Assembly (NCBI GenBank): GCA_030268105.1
Contig: BSDZ01000078.1
Span: 186,001-250,000, forward strand
Direction of reading: 5' to 3'
Length of the DNA: 64,000 nucleotides
Source: Volvox africanus
Taxonomy: Eukaryota; Chlorophyta; Chlorophyceae; Chlamydomonadales; Volvocaceae
In this document: in pieces, positions 1 through 11,089 of the stretch
Numbering within the stretch: the stretch's first letter is position 1
Layout of the letters: every line of letters starts with the position of its first letter
Program-made: the position numbers and the translations under genes
Notes under the pieces: generated by a model
What the model saw: the letters and a program-made list of their open reading frames with translations, nothing else
What the model was told of the DNA's origin: nothing
The model's database searches: none

Positions 1-2496
1 TCTCTACAGCCGGCTGTGCCCACCTATACGCCCGCCTGGGCTGAGGAGTCCCTGGAGCAGCCAGAACTACCCGCAGCTCCGGAACCCGTACCGCTACAAA
101 CTGGAACCAAACAGCCGCCTAAATCCGTCCCATCCAAGCTTCGGGCTAAACTTCGCTCATTCTTTTCCCGCCGCAATACACATAGAGACGAGTGTGGTGA
201 ACAAACCGTCATCCGCGCCTCTAGCGAATCACAGTCCGCGATCAACGTGAGTCATGGTGTCGGTGGCAGCGGCTGCGCATCGTCAGTTTCGGAGCGCCCT
301 TCTATTGCGGGAGGCGGGCCCCCGACCTCTGCCGCTGCCCGTCGTACTCATCAGATGTACTACGCCACGAGCTCAGCGGAAATGCCCCGGGTGTCACGTG
401 CCGTTCGCGATCCAGACACGCGGCCCAACACCGCGACCCGGCGCTCGTCCATTGTGTACTTCAGCGGCAACACCATGGATTCGACGTCGCAGGGTTGGGT
501 CGCACGCGTCGCCGTCGGTGGTACTGGAGGCGGTGACGCCCCCGTCGACCGGCCCGCCACTGGCCGTCGATCCTCCATTGTGCAGTACGGCCCCTTCGCC
601 GCGGCAGAGCGTCCCGCCACTGCTCGGAAAGCTGCTGTGGTACAATTAAATGAAGCGGCCGCAGCGCTCGGCTGCGGCCACGTCACCAGCAGTGGACAGC
701 AATCTTCCACTGATCCAGCAGATCAAACCATCTTCGGCGAGGGGGATTCAGTGGCAGCGGCAACGGCAGCGGCGGCCGCAGCCAGTGTTACCACCGCCAG
801 GAGGGGAGTGCCTTTTGTGCCTTTTGGAGGTGTAAGTGGCGGCGGCGGCGGCGGCGGCGCACTGCAGGATGTGTGTAATCCCATCGAGTTCATGTCGGTA
901 ATGGCGGGGCCGCGTCGGACCACCAGCTTCCAGCATCGCCCCGGAACCGCGTTGCAGCCCACTGCCCAGCGGCTCCGCTCCTCCGCCAGCGTTGTTCGCC
1001 GGACTTCAATTGAGGTATGCGCCCAACTGCTCCCCCAGCAGCAGCAGCCGCAGCAACAGCCGGCACAGCCTCCGCAATCACCGCAGCAGAATCCGTTTCA
1101 GAGAGGTGGAGGTCGGGGCTCATTGGAGGGCCGACAGATCTGGTTCACGGCGTTATCTACATCCGCTGAGCAGTTGCCGTCGTCGAGCCGCCGGGCGGGA
1201 AGTTTGGAGATTTCTCGGCCGTATTCCGCCGCTACTGTCGCCGCCGCGCGCCTTCATCCTGCCGCCGCCGCCACCGGCGCCGCCGCCACCGCCGCCACCG
1301 CCACCGCCGCCGCCCCTGTCAACATCAGCAGCAGTGCCTTATTTTCATCCACCCCTCTCGTCGGCGCCACGGGGAATGCTGCTGCACTGGCCGCCACTGG
1401 TGGTGGCGGCGGCGGTGGCGGCGGCGGCGGACTCCGTTGTGAGGTTCCGTCGTCGCCTCAGAGCTCCGCCTTCCGACTGCGGTTGCAAACTTCGCCCGCT
1501 GGAGTGGCGTGGGCGCAGCCACTGGCGGCGCCGTCACCAAGCAATAGCCCCGGCTCCGCCGGCTCCCCATCACCCGCTGAAGCCACCACTGGATCGACGA
1601 TCGGCCGAGCCCGAGCGGCGACGGCAGTGGGCTTCGGCGGCACTGGTGGCGGCGCCAGCCCTGTCATGCGTATGGCCTCCTCTTTTTCCGCAAGACGGCT
1701 TAAGGACCATGTTGATGGAATACCGATGGCTTCGACGGCGACGGTGACAACGACGTCAGTGGCGGCGGCGGCGGCAGCGCTACCACTGCCACCGCGACAT
1801 TGCTCCTTAAGCCCAATCTCTGGTGGCTACGTGACAAATGCCAGCGCCGACGAGACACAAACTGCTACCGGTGCTATGGTATCAGAGCGAGCACCATTGG
1901 CGTACGGAAGTGCCGTACCTCATGTCATCGTCAATAGCACGGATGAAACCGTGGTTGTTGCGAGTACGGCGGTTGCAACGGCGGTGGCTATGGCGACAGC
2001 GGCAGTATCGCCCAGCTCAAGTTCCAGTCCGAATGAACCACATGGCTCTCAAAAAATGCTACAGCCCGTGGTCTTCCACGGCGGCGGTCCGTCCTTGCAA
2101 CCGCTACAGCCGCCTCAGGAGTCGTCCTCGCAGCAGCAGCAGTCACCACCTTCCGTACCGCATATGCCCCACCCGCCACCTCACCCATGTGCACATCTCC
2201 CCCAGGGACATGCCGGGTTTCGGTCGCGTGGTTTCGGAGGACTGGTAACTGCGGAGGAAGCCCTCGGCGGCGCTGGTAGCACCAGTGGTAGCGGCAGCGG
2301 CAGGGGCGGCGGCGGCGGTGGTGACGCCAATAGCGGCAGTGGTTGCGGCGGCGGCAGCACCATTTTCCCGACTGCCGCTGTCGGTGGATTCGGCGAAGGC
2401 AGAGTGACCCGACCGGATAGCCCCTTTGCCGTATGCATGGACGAGCGCGTAGGGGCTGCGGTGGCGTATGAAGGTGCCGTTCATTCCGCAGTGTGA
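1..2496 (+). CDS. Low-complexity protein with RRSS and RPxT motifs (3' part, 5' end outside window)
   Basis: I do not recognise a family. The frame is open from base 1 to the TGA ending at 2496, about 831 codons. The first bases (tctctacag) look like an intron end, so the coding exon probably starts at base 10 and the start codon lies upstream. The product is Ala/Gly/Ser/Pro/Thr-rich with poly-Gly, poly-Ala and Gln runs. Near its N-terminal side are three related segments: RPNTATRRSSIVYF, RPATGRRSSIVQY and RPATARKAAVVQL, followed by RRTTSF and RRTSIEV. RRxS/T is a basophilic kinase consensus, so regulated phosphorylation is possible but inferred. Internal donor-like sites (about 247, 833 and 2247) could mark in-frame introns. 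No TGTAA follows within 1 kb of the stop, so the 3' end may be more complex than one terminal exon. Confidence 0.65.
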   Translation, partial: SLQPAVPTYTPAWAEESLEQPELPAAPEPVPLQTGTKQPPKSVPSKLRAKLRSFFSRRNTHRDECGEQTVIRASSESQSAINVSHGVGGSGCASSVSERPSIAGGGPPTSAAARRTHQMYYATSSAEMPRVSRAVRDPDTRPNTATRRSSIVYFSGNTMDSTSQGWVARVAVGGTGGGDAPVDRPATGRRSSIVQYGPFAAAERPATARKAAVVQLNEAAAALGCGHVTSSGQQSSTDPADQTIFGEGDSVAAATAAAAAASVTTARRGVPFVPFGGVSGGGGGGGALQDVCNPIEFMSVMAGPRRTTSFQHRPGTALQPTAQRLRSSASVVRRTSIEVCAQLLPQQQQPQQQPAQPPQSPQQNPFQRGGGRGSLEGRQIWFTALSTSAEQLPSSSRRAGSLEISRPYSAATVAAARLHPAAAATGAAATAATATAAAPVNISSSALFSSTPLVGATGNAAALAATGGGGGGGGGGGLRCEVPSSPQSSAFRLRLQTSPAGVAWAQPLAAPSPSNSPGSAGSPSPAEATTGSTIGRARAATAVGFGGTGGGASPVMRMASSFSARRLKDHVDGIPMASTATVTTTSVAAAAAALPLPPRHCSLSPISGGYVTNASADETQTATGAMVSERAPLAYGSAVPHVIVNSTDETVVVASTAVATAVAMATAAVSPSSSSSPNEPHGSQKMLQPVVFHGGGPSLQPLQPPQESSSQQQQSPPSVPHMPHPPPHPCAHLPQGHAGFRSRGFGGLVTAEEALGGAGSTSGSGSGRGGGGGGDANSGSGCGGGSTIFPTAAVGGFGEGRVTRPDSPFAVCMDERVGAAVAYEGAVHSAV

Positions 2497-3170
2497 CGTA
2501 CAGACTTGTACGGCAGACAAGTACGGCTGTACGAAAGCAATGTCGTACGTGGATTGATTTTCAACCATACTTACTGGCCTGCTATTCGACGATTTCGCTT
2601 CTGATGGCGGTTATTGATGGTACTGGGGGGCATCTACCTTATACCGCGAGCAATCCTCGCCATGAGCATTGAATTTTGGAGCGCTAGGTGTACGTCCGTA
2701 CTGTCGTGCCGTATCCGTTTCCTTAAGCGGCTGTTAGAGATATTGGGGTTTTGGGAAATCGAGGTCTTGTTATACGCAGCTATTAATTTTGGCCCGGTTT
2801 CGAATCTCGACGAGACCCAAACTTCTTAATTGATTAAGAAATTGTACATGTCGCAAGATCGTACCATCGTACGGCAACACGGCACGTAATCTTATCTTCA
2901 TCAAAGATCACATCGAGTTGGATCGGTCACGCACGACGAGGGTATCTGGCTGTGGTGTGTTCCTTCTGCCTCCGGAACCAATTCTTGATCTCCAAACGCA
3001 AGAACGACGGTTATCCTGGATGTTTAGGCGGTTGGAAGTTTATTATTAAAAGTTGTTTACCGTTGGAAAAACGGTGATGCGTGCGGGACATACATGGGCG
3101 ATTTGTACAAAGATACACTTACACGTGTACTCAATGCATCATGGACGAGCGCGCATACGGGCAAGTCCGC

Positions 3171-3206
3171 GCATCCGTACATCCGTACATCCGTACAACC
3201 GTACAA
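3171..3206. repeat. Octamer microsatellite of ATCCGTAC type
   Basis: The string repeats ATCCGTAC and then drifts to AACCGTAC, about four to five copies. It is a local expansion of the CCGTAC/GTACGG word seen throughout the window. Confidence 0.8.
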
Positions 3207-4904
3207 CCTTCAGGATTAATCAGTTACCCCATCTGGACAAGTTGTGAAGATTCTTGAAGGAACGTAATAAGACGCGCGCATGCGTGTGCGCGTGCGTGCT
3301 TGGGTTTTACTACGGCACGCATGCGAACGTTGAGGTGCGGTAATAAGCCAAGTGGCAAATCCTTTTTTTAGCGGATGACAGTTGGAAGTTGTACGTTGGT
3401 GGGCCATGTATGCGGCCCTTTCACGGGGGGGCTTGTTCTAGGCACCTCTCGGGCGCTTTCCCCCTCTCTTCCCCCCTTAATACACACGCACATACCCTAA
3501 GGTTCTCTGTCATATCATATACATATCCAAGGGGCCTCTTTAAGCACACCTGGCGTCTTCAAATCCCTCAGATTCCCCGCGTTTCATGTTTTTTGTGTTG
3601 TCGTACGCCGGGATGGATGAATGAATGAATGCGTGTTCATACCTGCTCCGCGTGCTGCACCTATACACAAACATACATCCATGCAAGTGCCTCTTTCCTC
3701 GCGCGCTACCGCCGCCATCTTTCTACGTGCCGGGCCCGCGACCGCTCGCGTACCTTACACTCATTTGTATGCCGACTTGACATAAGCCACGAAGATGTCC
3801 CGAGCTTTGGTTTCAGAGATGGACGAAGAAGGTGGATCTCACGTACACCGTGGTACGGGGACTAGGGATATTGTCCTGACGGCTGCGTTTGTTCCCGGCC
3901 CCTTCGTCCCCTGCATTCGTGTGCCCTACCCCACACACGCGGACAAAACCCGACAGCCTACCTACTGCCAGTGGTTGACTCGAAAAGTATTATGGAGTGG
4001 CATTTGTGGACATTCGATCTCTCTGAGACTCGCAGCTTCGTTCACGTACCGCCCAACGCGCCGCGTCTTTCAACCACTCGCTGAAAAATGGCGCCAAATT
4101 GGCGGCGACGCGACCTGGAACTTTGTAAGTCGCGTCCGGCGCAACTCTTAATGTTTTTACTATTATTAGAGTACGTTAAATCGTCGCAACGTTTGTTGCT
4201 TTTGCTATCGTCATCTCATCTCTCACACTACCCTCCCACCTGGTAACGGGGTGAGCCCCTCACCCTTTTTCTTGGGCCGCCGTGATGCCGGAGGGCTGAT
4301 GAGGACACTATTGTCATTTCTGGCTGAGGAATCCCCCGGGTAGCCGAGTCCCCACCGTCGGGTGGAACTCCGAGTTCACTCATTTCGTCACCCTCGGTTC
4401 CCTAGGTTGCACTCAGACCGCAGTACGGGGCAGTACGGGTGCAGGTCCCATGTCCTGCCGTACCGCACACATTGCCGCCACGTTCTTGAAGCCAGGGAGG
4501 AAGAGGTGCGGTTTGATGCTGTGAAACCAAATCCTGTTTCACTGGGAGCTGCACCCGTAGAGCAAAGGATCCATTGCCGTACGGCCGTAGCCGTACGTTT
4601 TATCATGATTTTAAGGAAGGATGTCTCTCTGAGTGCTGAGTTATTTTAATATGTTATAATGTTGTCCGGAGGTGGATGGCAGTGAGGAAGTCGTACTTTG
4701 TACGGTAGATGTTCATTCGTACTTTGGCACGTATGCACTTGTGTGCTTGTACGGCTCGGCGTGGTAGCCGATACAGAAAAAACGCCTCCATTTTGCGTAA
4801 TACCATGTACGACGTACGGTGCTGCTTTTGAAGGTCGGTCCTGGGGTGTGGGGTTAGCGACCGCTGTTTTGGTTTGGTTGACACACATACACATCTTTGG
4901 CGTT

Positions 4905-4922
4905 TGTGTGTGTGTGTGTGTG
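4905..4922. repeat. TG dinucleotide microsatellite
   Basis: Uninterrupted TG repeat, nine units, in non-coding DNA. Confidence 0.9.
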
Positions 4923-6784
4923 TTACGTGTCTACCCACGCGGGGGTCTGGTCAAATGGAGACAACCCTGTCCTGTGTGTGTTTCTGTGTATGTGCTCGTC
5001 CTCTGGGCGCCCGGTGGGCCCTCTGGTGAAGGGGACGGGAATACCTGCATAGGAACACGGCGGAGCTGGTAATCCGTACGACAGACGCTGCTCGGCCGCA
5101 ATAACTCTTTTTGGTCGCACTGGCGTCATGAAAGCTTCCCGCAAAACGAAACGGGCACTGACCGCCATCAAACCCGCCGGAATGAGACTCCTGTCTCCCG
5201 AGGTGAAAGCGGATTTTTTGTTGTGGTCGTCGTACGTCGTACGTCATGCAGTACCTACGTGTTCTGTTCCTACGTGCCCAACGTGCTTGCTTTCCGTGGT
5301 TTGGCATGGTGAGCTACTTCAAAATGCCGTTGGGCTTGAATCTGGCGGTCCGTCCATGTATCCTCTTGGCGCGTTGACGGTTGGCCTCAAGTGGTTATCG
5401 CTTGCCCCTTTGAAACGGTGTCCTGGGGAAAACGTACTTCTGGTAAATACCCAAGCTGGTGAGTGCGTGTTGAGGAGTGAATGTACCACAGGATACAGAA
5501 ATATTCCACAGGAATATTCGCTGTTCTGAGGTTCATGTCTTGGGAACATTATTGGCACTGAAAGAAGGTCGTTCGACGTCGTTTAGAAGGCGAAAGCGAG
5601 GCCATATGATAGCAGCGTGTTGAGGATACATATGCTGATGGAAAAGGAGGAATTATAAGAGCTCACAAATGTTCAATGTGCACCTTGACACTGTAGTGTA
5701 TACTGTCGTCCTGTGCTGATTGCCGGTGCTTCTTTGAGCGTTGTACATGATTCGCAAGATGTCAGTCGCACATAACCGGCAGGCAAAGTTGTAGATAAAT
5801 CGGCCGAGTGGATCCAAGGGGTTGTTGCCGATGGCATGGCGACTTTGATTGTGCGCTGGTGAGTGGTAGAGTTGCTGGACGATGCTGCATGGTGCTGGGT
5901 GAACACGCAAGTTGCGATCACGAAGGATGGCGGAATCCGTGAGCTAGTTTTATTATTTCCTGTTATAATGCATATTACCACACGTATAACTTAGCGAGGC
6001 GATTGGTGACCTTTTGAGGAACAAAAGATCGGCTTTGCGGGATTCTCGACCCCTGAAATAAACCTCCAAAAAACACTACTCATACATGTAATTTTAGCTT
6101 CCATAAAACTTCTGACATTCTATTACTTAAATGTTAGAAGGAACAAAGGGTATTGGGCCGGGCGTGACGGAGCCAACGGGTCACAGCTGGAACAATAGTG
6201 CTTTAGACCCATTGCATAATGTTTAAGTAGTAAATTATATATAAAAGCTTACTAGTTAGTGTAGTGCATGAATTAGGCAGTACTTTCGGGAGTTGTATGC
6301 TCTAACCACCTACTAACTTCCCACACGGAGTTGCTTGCGATTATATTTCGATTTGGTTAACTTCCTCGTGTCCATTAATATTTCTTTCAACAGAGAGTTT
6401 TTTTAAGTCCGCCATAATGACGCAATATTTCTTTCTATGCTTTGTTCTTTATTCTGTGAAGCTTTCTTTCTAATAGACGTCCCAAAGGCACAGCGCATCC
6501 AATACCATCTATAATTACAAGCTTGGAACTTTCGCTGTATACGATGAGAATTGATTTAAGGGCAATCGGACGATAATGGTGGCGAAGGTGCGTTGCCACT
6601 TCGGATATAGTCTTTGCCTTAACTGAAGGCAATTGATTTTAAGTTATTGTTTCCATAGCATTTTCTTATTAATTATCATCATAACATCCTACGGGCGAAG
6701 TTCGACCGGCGCGCCTTCGATGGGCCTGGCTAGTAAGCTGACGACCCACATCCCTCCTTCCTCTGGGCTCAGAGCGAAGCCACC

Positions 6785-7549
6785 ATGCCGATGTCGAGAG
6801 CTTTGTCCAAGCTGGCCGTGGCAACGGACCTTGGGACAGCGGCTAGGTATGTTACCTTGGGATGGTCACCGACGGGGGATACGGCCTTATGCTAAATGCT
6901 GTTGACTTTCGGAATCCGAGCATTTCAAAGCTTAATCATTGAAATGTATTATATTTTCAGCTTTCTGGGCATGCCCTTGACTTCTGTTTCGTACGGCCTT
7001 GACGGCAAGGAAGAAGTTCTCGAATGCCGTGCGGACGAAAGAGGACATTTCCAGAAGGAAGGCCCGGCATTTCAGGCTTGCAAGCACAATCTGTTGTCTC
7101 ATTCCCCAGTTTGATTTTAGGTGGTCCCCTGAGGGGCAGCTTGATAACCGAACCAGCCGTATCTCAGTGTGGCACGATTACGGTAACGATAACGGCTTCA
7201 TGTAACACAGGACGTACAAAGTGTACGGTGACCGCCCCAAGGAAAACGCGTTTTGTCCACATGGTGTAATGGCCCTCCTGTCCGCCTCAACACCTCCTCC
7301 GCAGGCCCTCCACAGCAGTGCCGTTGTCATGCCCAGCGGCTTCGGCGGGCGGCATCGGCACCACTAGCGACAGTGGCAGCGGAATAGCAGGGGGAGGAGG
7401 CAAAGCGGGCGTGACGTCGGTACACGGAAGGTCTGTCTGTGAGGAAGTGTTACAGCCGCCGCCTTCCCTCCGACGTCCTTTTCCGTTGAGAGCTCTGGCG
7501 GCCTTGCGCCCCCCGGGGCTCCGCCCACGTAACACTTTTTCAGCCCCGT

Positions 7550-7585
<36 letters not shown>

Positions 7586-10500
7586 GAGAGGACAGGACAG
7601 GACAGGACAACAAAAAGCCGAAGTCACGATTTGAACTGACATGCAAAGGACAGTAAAGATCTTACGTTGTAGACCCGGGTACCCGGTTTGCACCGAGTAT
7701 ATTCAACCTCAACAATAGGAAGGACATGATGCCGTACTATTTACAAAACCCTTTTTTCATCCTAAGTCCTCTGCGGATGCATAACCGTCTGCAGGAACCT
7801 CTTGCTCAAACCCTCCGCCGCTCGGAACGTGTTGGCGTCTCTGCCGCTGCCCCTGTCCAACTTGGAGCGACAGAGTAAGAAAACCGCTATCGTGACTACG
7901 GCGGTGGCGGCGGCGGCGACGGTGCCGCCGCCAGCAACTTCAGGCGCGCCGGCAGCAGTGGCGGCGGGGCCCTCCACCCCCCGCCTTCCGCCACTGCCAA
8001 CACACATCCCGCAGCCGCCGTCGCCTCAGGCGGCAGCGCAGTCCGCTGGTGCACAGCTACCGCCTGCCACTCCGCCCACAGCCCAGCAGAGTATGAGTCC
8101 GCATCTGCCGCACCGTGCCCCGAGTCATAGTCATAGCGCACCACTGTCGGCGCCACCACTGCCGCCGTGCGGCATGGTTCAGGTAAGCTCCGGTCATGGT
8201 GGCGGCAGCGGCGGCGGCGGTAGCTATGAGATTAGTAAGGAGTTCCGAGATGCGGCCAGGAACCACCCCGGCCTTCCGGCTGGTCTCTTGGCGCAGCTGC
8301 ATCATCCGCGACGTCCAGGGATGCCGATCTCGGCACCGTTCCCGGGGACTTCGGCGTCGGTGGCAGCGGCGGTTCAGCCGCTGGCGTCCGGCGGCGCGGG
8401 TGGCGGTGGTGGGGTGCGACCCCTAAGCCCAAGGTCACGCGCACGTTTGACGGCGTCGCTAGTGAACGGGAGCGCAACTGCATCTGCCGCAGCACCAGCG
8501 GCTCCACCGCCGCCATCACCGCTGCCGGCGCCGGCGGCGATGGCGGCCCTGAGTCCGGAGGCGCTGGCAGTTCTGTTCGGATCCCCATCGTCGCAACCGC
8601 CACCGCCAACTGCCGGCGGGTTACTGGTGATGCGACGGGCGGGCCCGGTGGCGGTGGGGGCGGGAGCGGCGTTGCGGCCCTCGACGGCTCAGCAGAGTGG
8701 CGGCAGCGGAGGTGGTAGTTGCTGCTCACCGGCGTCGTCGGCAGCGGTGGCGGCAACGGCGGCGGCAGGCGGGCCGCCAAGAACAGCATCCGGGCCATCG
8801 AGGTGTGAAAGCATTTCCTCATATGAAGTGTTAGGGAATCGAGGGGGATACGTGGAGGGTGCTAATCGCTAACGGGGGAACGCTATTAGGGACACGAAGG
8901 TGCATGACGCCGCCTGTGAGAGGGATGATGAATGAGATCCCTGTCTCGTGACGGGGTGAAGTTTGAATGTATATCCTTCTCCAAGGTTCCCTTAATGCCA
9001 ACCACCAACTGACGCCACCAACTGCTTGCTACAGGCCGCCAGTAGTGCCGCACATAACTGTGCCGTACAAGCCGGGATCTATTCACCTGCCCCCGGGTGG
9101 CATGCCCGGCATCACTGCTGCGGTTGCGCTCGGGGGTGCCTCGGGAAAAGGGCCCTCGGGGCCTGGGTCGGCTGCAGGATCCGGAACTGGATCACCTGTC
9201 GTACCGTCGACTGCAGGGACAGTAGCAGGGAAGGCATCACCTAGCGAGTTGCTGCGGCCCTGGACCTCCGCCGGTGGAGGGGGCTCCGGAACCTTGCGCC
9301 CTGTAACCGCCAACCCACTCACACACTGCATGCCCATGGACTCTACCGCCACGCTTGTCGTACGGGTGCCTCGATCTGCAACGGAGGCGTCAAACCTTGC
9401 GCAAGCAGCTGCTGGCGCGCATGCACCGCCATCGCGCGCCGGCGATGGTCCCTACTTCACAGTCCGTATGGCAGCTGCAGCCGCCAGGCAAGGCGCCATA
9501 ACCTCGGCGCCGGGTCCTGCATTGGAAAGAAGCGCCGGCGCCGCTGGGGACGGCTTCGGCGGCTCCGATACCGGCGGAACAAAGGGTGCACGGCAGCTGA
9601 CGGCGCAGGAGCTACGGGCCGTTGTGGCGGCCCTGGCGGCCGCGCGGCCGGAGGCGGCGGCCATACTGCTGCAACGATCAGGGACGGCGGTGTCGGCGGC
9701 AGGCACTGGCGACATGCAGGGCGGCCCCGTAAGTGGCCCGGCCCGCCGACCCGCCACAAGGTCTGGAGGATTCGGAGCGAACACAACGGACGCCGCGGCG
9801 CCGGGCGCGATGTTGGATCCAGTATTCATGTACGGCAAAACTGACGGGAGCCTTCCGCCGGGTAGCGCTAGCTCCCGTACCAGCTCTAGGGCGACGACCC
9901 GGGGTAGCCTCCTAAGCGAGAGTGCCGTCAGCTTCAGCGTCAGCACCCGTGACCCGTCGGTATACGACGACAAGTGGCCGCGACCAACTAGCGGCGGGTC
10001 ACGTCCCAGCAGCCGAGGCGCAACGGTGGCAGCAGCAGCCTCTGCCACGCCGCCGGGAGCCGGCGGTGGGGCCGGCAATTCCAGGGGTAGCAGCAACGAC
10101 AGCAAGCGCCAGGCGATCAGTGCCTGGGGCTCAACGAGGCTGCCACTGCAATCCATTCCAGAGGATGCGGAGCTGGCAGGTGGCGAAGAAGTGCACAGCG
10201 CCGCTGCCGCCGCCGCCACTGCCGCCGCTAGCGACATTCCGCATCCGTTGCATCCGTTAGAACCGTTGGAAACGGATCCGGAACTGGATGCCGCGTGGGC
10301 GTCTATTGTGGCAGCCAACCAGCGGCCGGATACGGCGGCGGCGCGGGCACCTTCGAGCGGTCTAAACGTGTTCAGTCGGCCGCGTGAGTTGCGTATCATC
10401 ATGTGCTTTGCGTTTTACGTTTTAAAAGGATTCCTAGACATATCCGGCCAGTCTCCTGGTTGAAATATAAGCAGGAAATCGCACGGTCCACATCCTTGTT

Positions 10501-11089
10501 GAAGTATTCCTGACGTCCATAGGATTTAGGAAACGTGTATCCGTCTCCCCTTCCTTGCGCCGTCAGCCATGGTGAACACTCTTTTCCGCCATGCCAGACC
10601 CAGCGCACTCTCTCAAACATTTCCCCCGTGGCCCGTTTCGCGCCCGGTCTCCAAATACACACAGCCACGGGCGCCATTCGCATCACCCGTCAGGCGGCTC
10701 CCATGGTACTCGTATTGGAAGACCTCACCGCCTCCACACCTGAGGTAGGCGATCTGAGGCTCATTGGCCGTCCAATCAAACGCCTGGGGGTGATCCCTGG
10801 GTCCTTTTGACGCATTGAGGGGAGGTTCGGGTGATGGTATTGCGCTGGAGTTTGCAATGAGATGGCTAGGTTTGTCTGCCTTTCACCTTGTCCGACCATT
10901 CGGTGCCATGTCCATCTTGAAATGTAACGTTTTAGGTGTTGATTTGTTGTAGCCTTCCCACGCCTTCCATTAATGGAGGACTTCATCTTCTGTGCACATA
11001 TTCTCTCCTTTCAGGTTTTGGAGCGAGAGCTCGAGAATCTAGGCCTGGAGGAGCTTCAGGCGCTGCGAACAAAGCTCTGCGGAGAATAA
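6785..11089 (+). CDS. Six-exon low-complexity protein with RPxS/T motifs and a C-terminal helix
   Basis: Unknown family. Exons deduced: 6785-6846, 7305-7430, 7795-8802, 9035-10383, 10665-10744 and 11015-11089. Their sum is exactly 2700 nt (899 aa plus TAA) and every junction keeps phase. The start reads MPMSRALSKLAVATDLGTAAR. Most of the protein is Ala/Gly/Ser/Pro low complexity with recurring RPSTA, RPVTA, RPATR and RPDTA motifs, plus one ordered-looking helix (LTAQELRAVVAALAAARPEA). The last two small exons differ in character: they encode QAAPMVLVLEDLTASTPE and then VLERELENLGLEELQALRTK, an amphipathic coiled-coil-like end. The donor at 7430 (AAG|GTCTGT) and the acceptor at 10664 are weak, so those borders are less certain. 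A TGTAA lies 230 nt past the stop. Because the gene at 1-2496 shares the motif and strand, the two could be paralogs or even parts of one locus. Confidence 0.75.
7555..7608. repeat. CA microsatellite followed by a GGACA pentamer repeat
   Basis: About 14 CA units (7555-7582) followed directly by four GGACA units. It lies in the inferred second intron of the 6785-11089 gene. Confidence 0.9.

Larger units (their letters stand above)
2497..6784. other. Intergenic spacer, AT-rich toward its right end
   Basis: No gene that I can support. It holds several short GTAC-containing runs, an octamer microsatellite near 3171-3206 and a TG run at 4905-4922. The last 1.3 kb is AT-rich and probably includes the promoter of the gene starting at 6785. 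A minus-strand open stretch near 6440-6615 has a good splice acceptor and protein-like composition, but no family match (see findings). Confidence 0.5.

Noticed and set aside
5128..5529. 133-codon plus-strand frame in the spacer after the first gene
   Set aside because: No splice partner, no domain, and its composition follows the local GTAC-rich background. Kept only as a possible small gene.
7620..7700. tRNA-like B-box (TTCAAATC) on the minus strand
   Set aside because: The T-arm and acceptor stems do not pair, and the segment lies in an intron next to microsatellites. No tRNA could be folded.
8232..8822. 196-codon minus-strand frame opposite the 7795-8802 exon
   Set aside because: Antisense shadow of a GC-rich low-complexity exon; the plus strand has phase-matched splice junctions and a poly(A) signal. 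The same applies to the antisense frame at 10402-9452.
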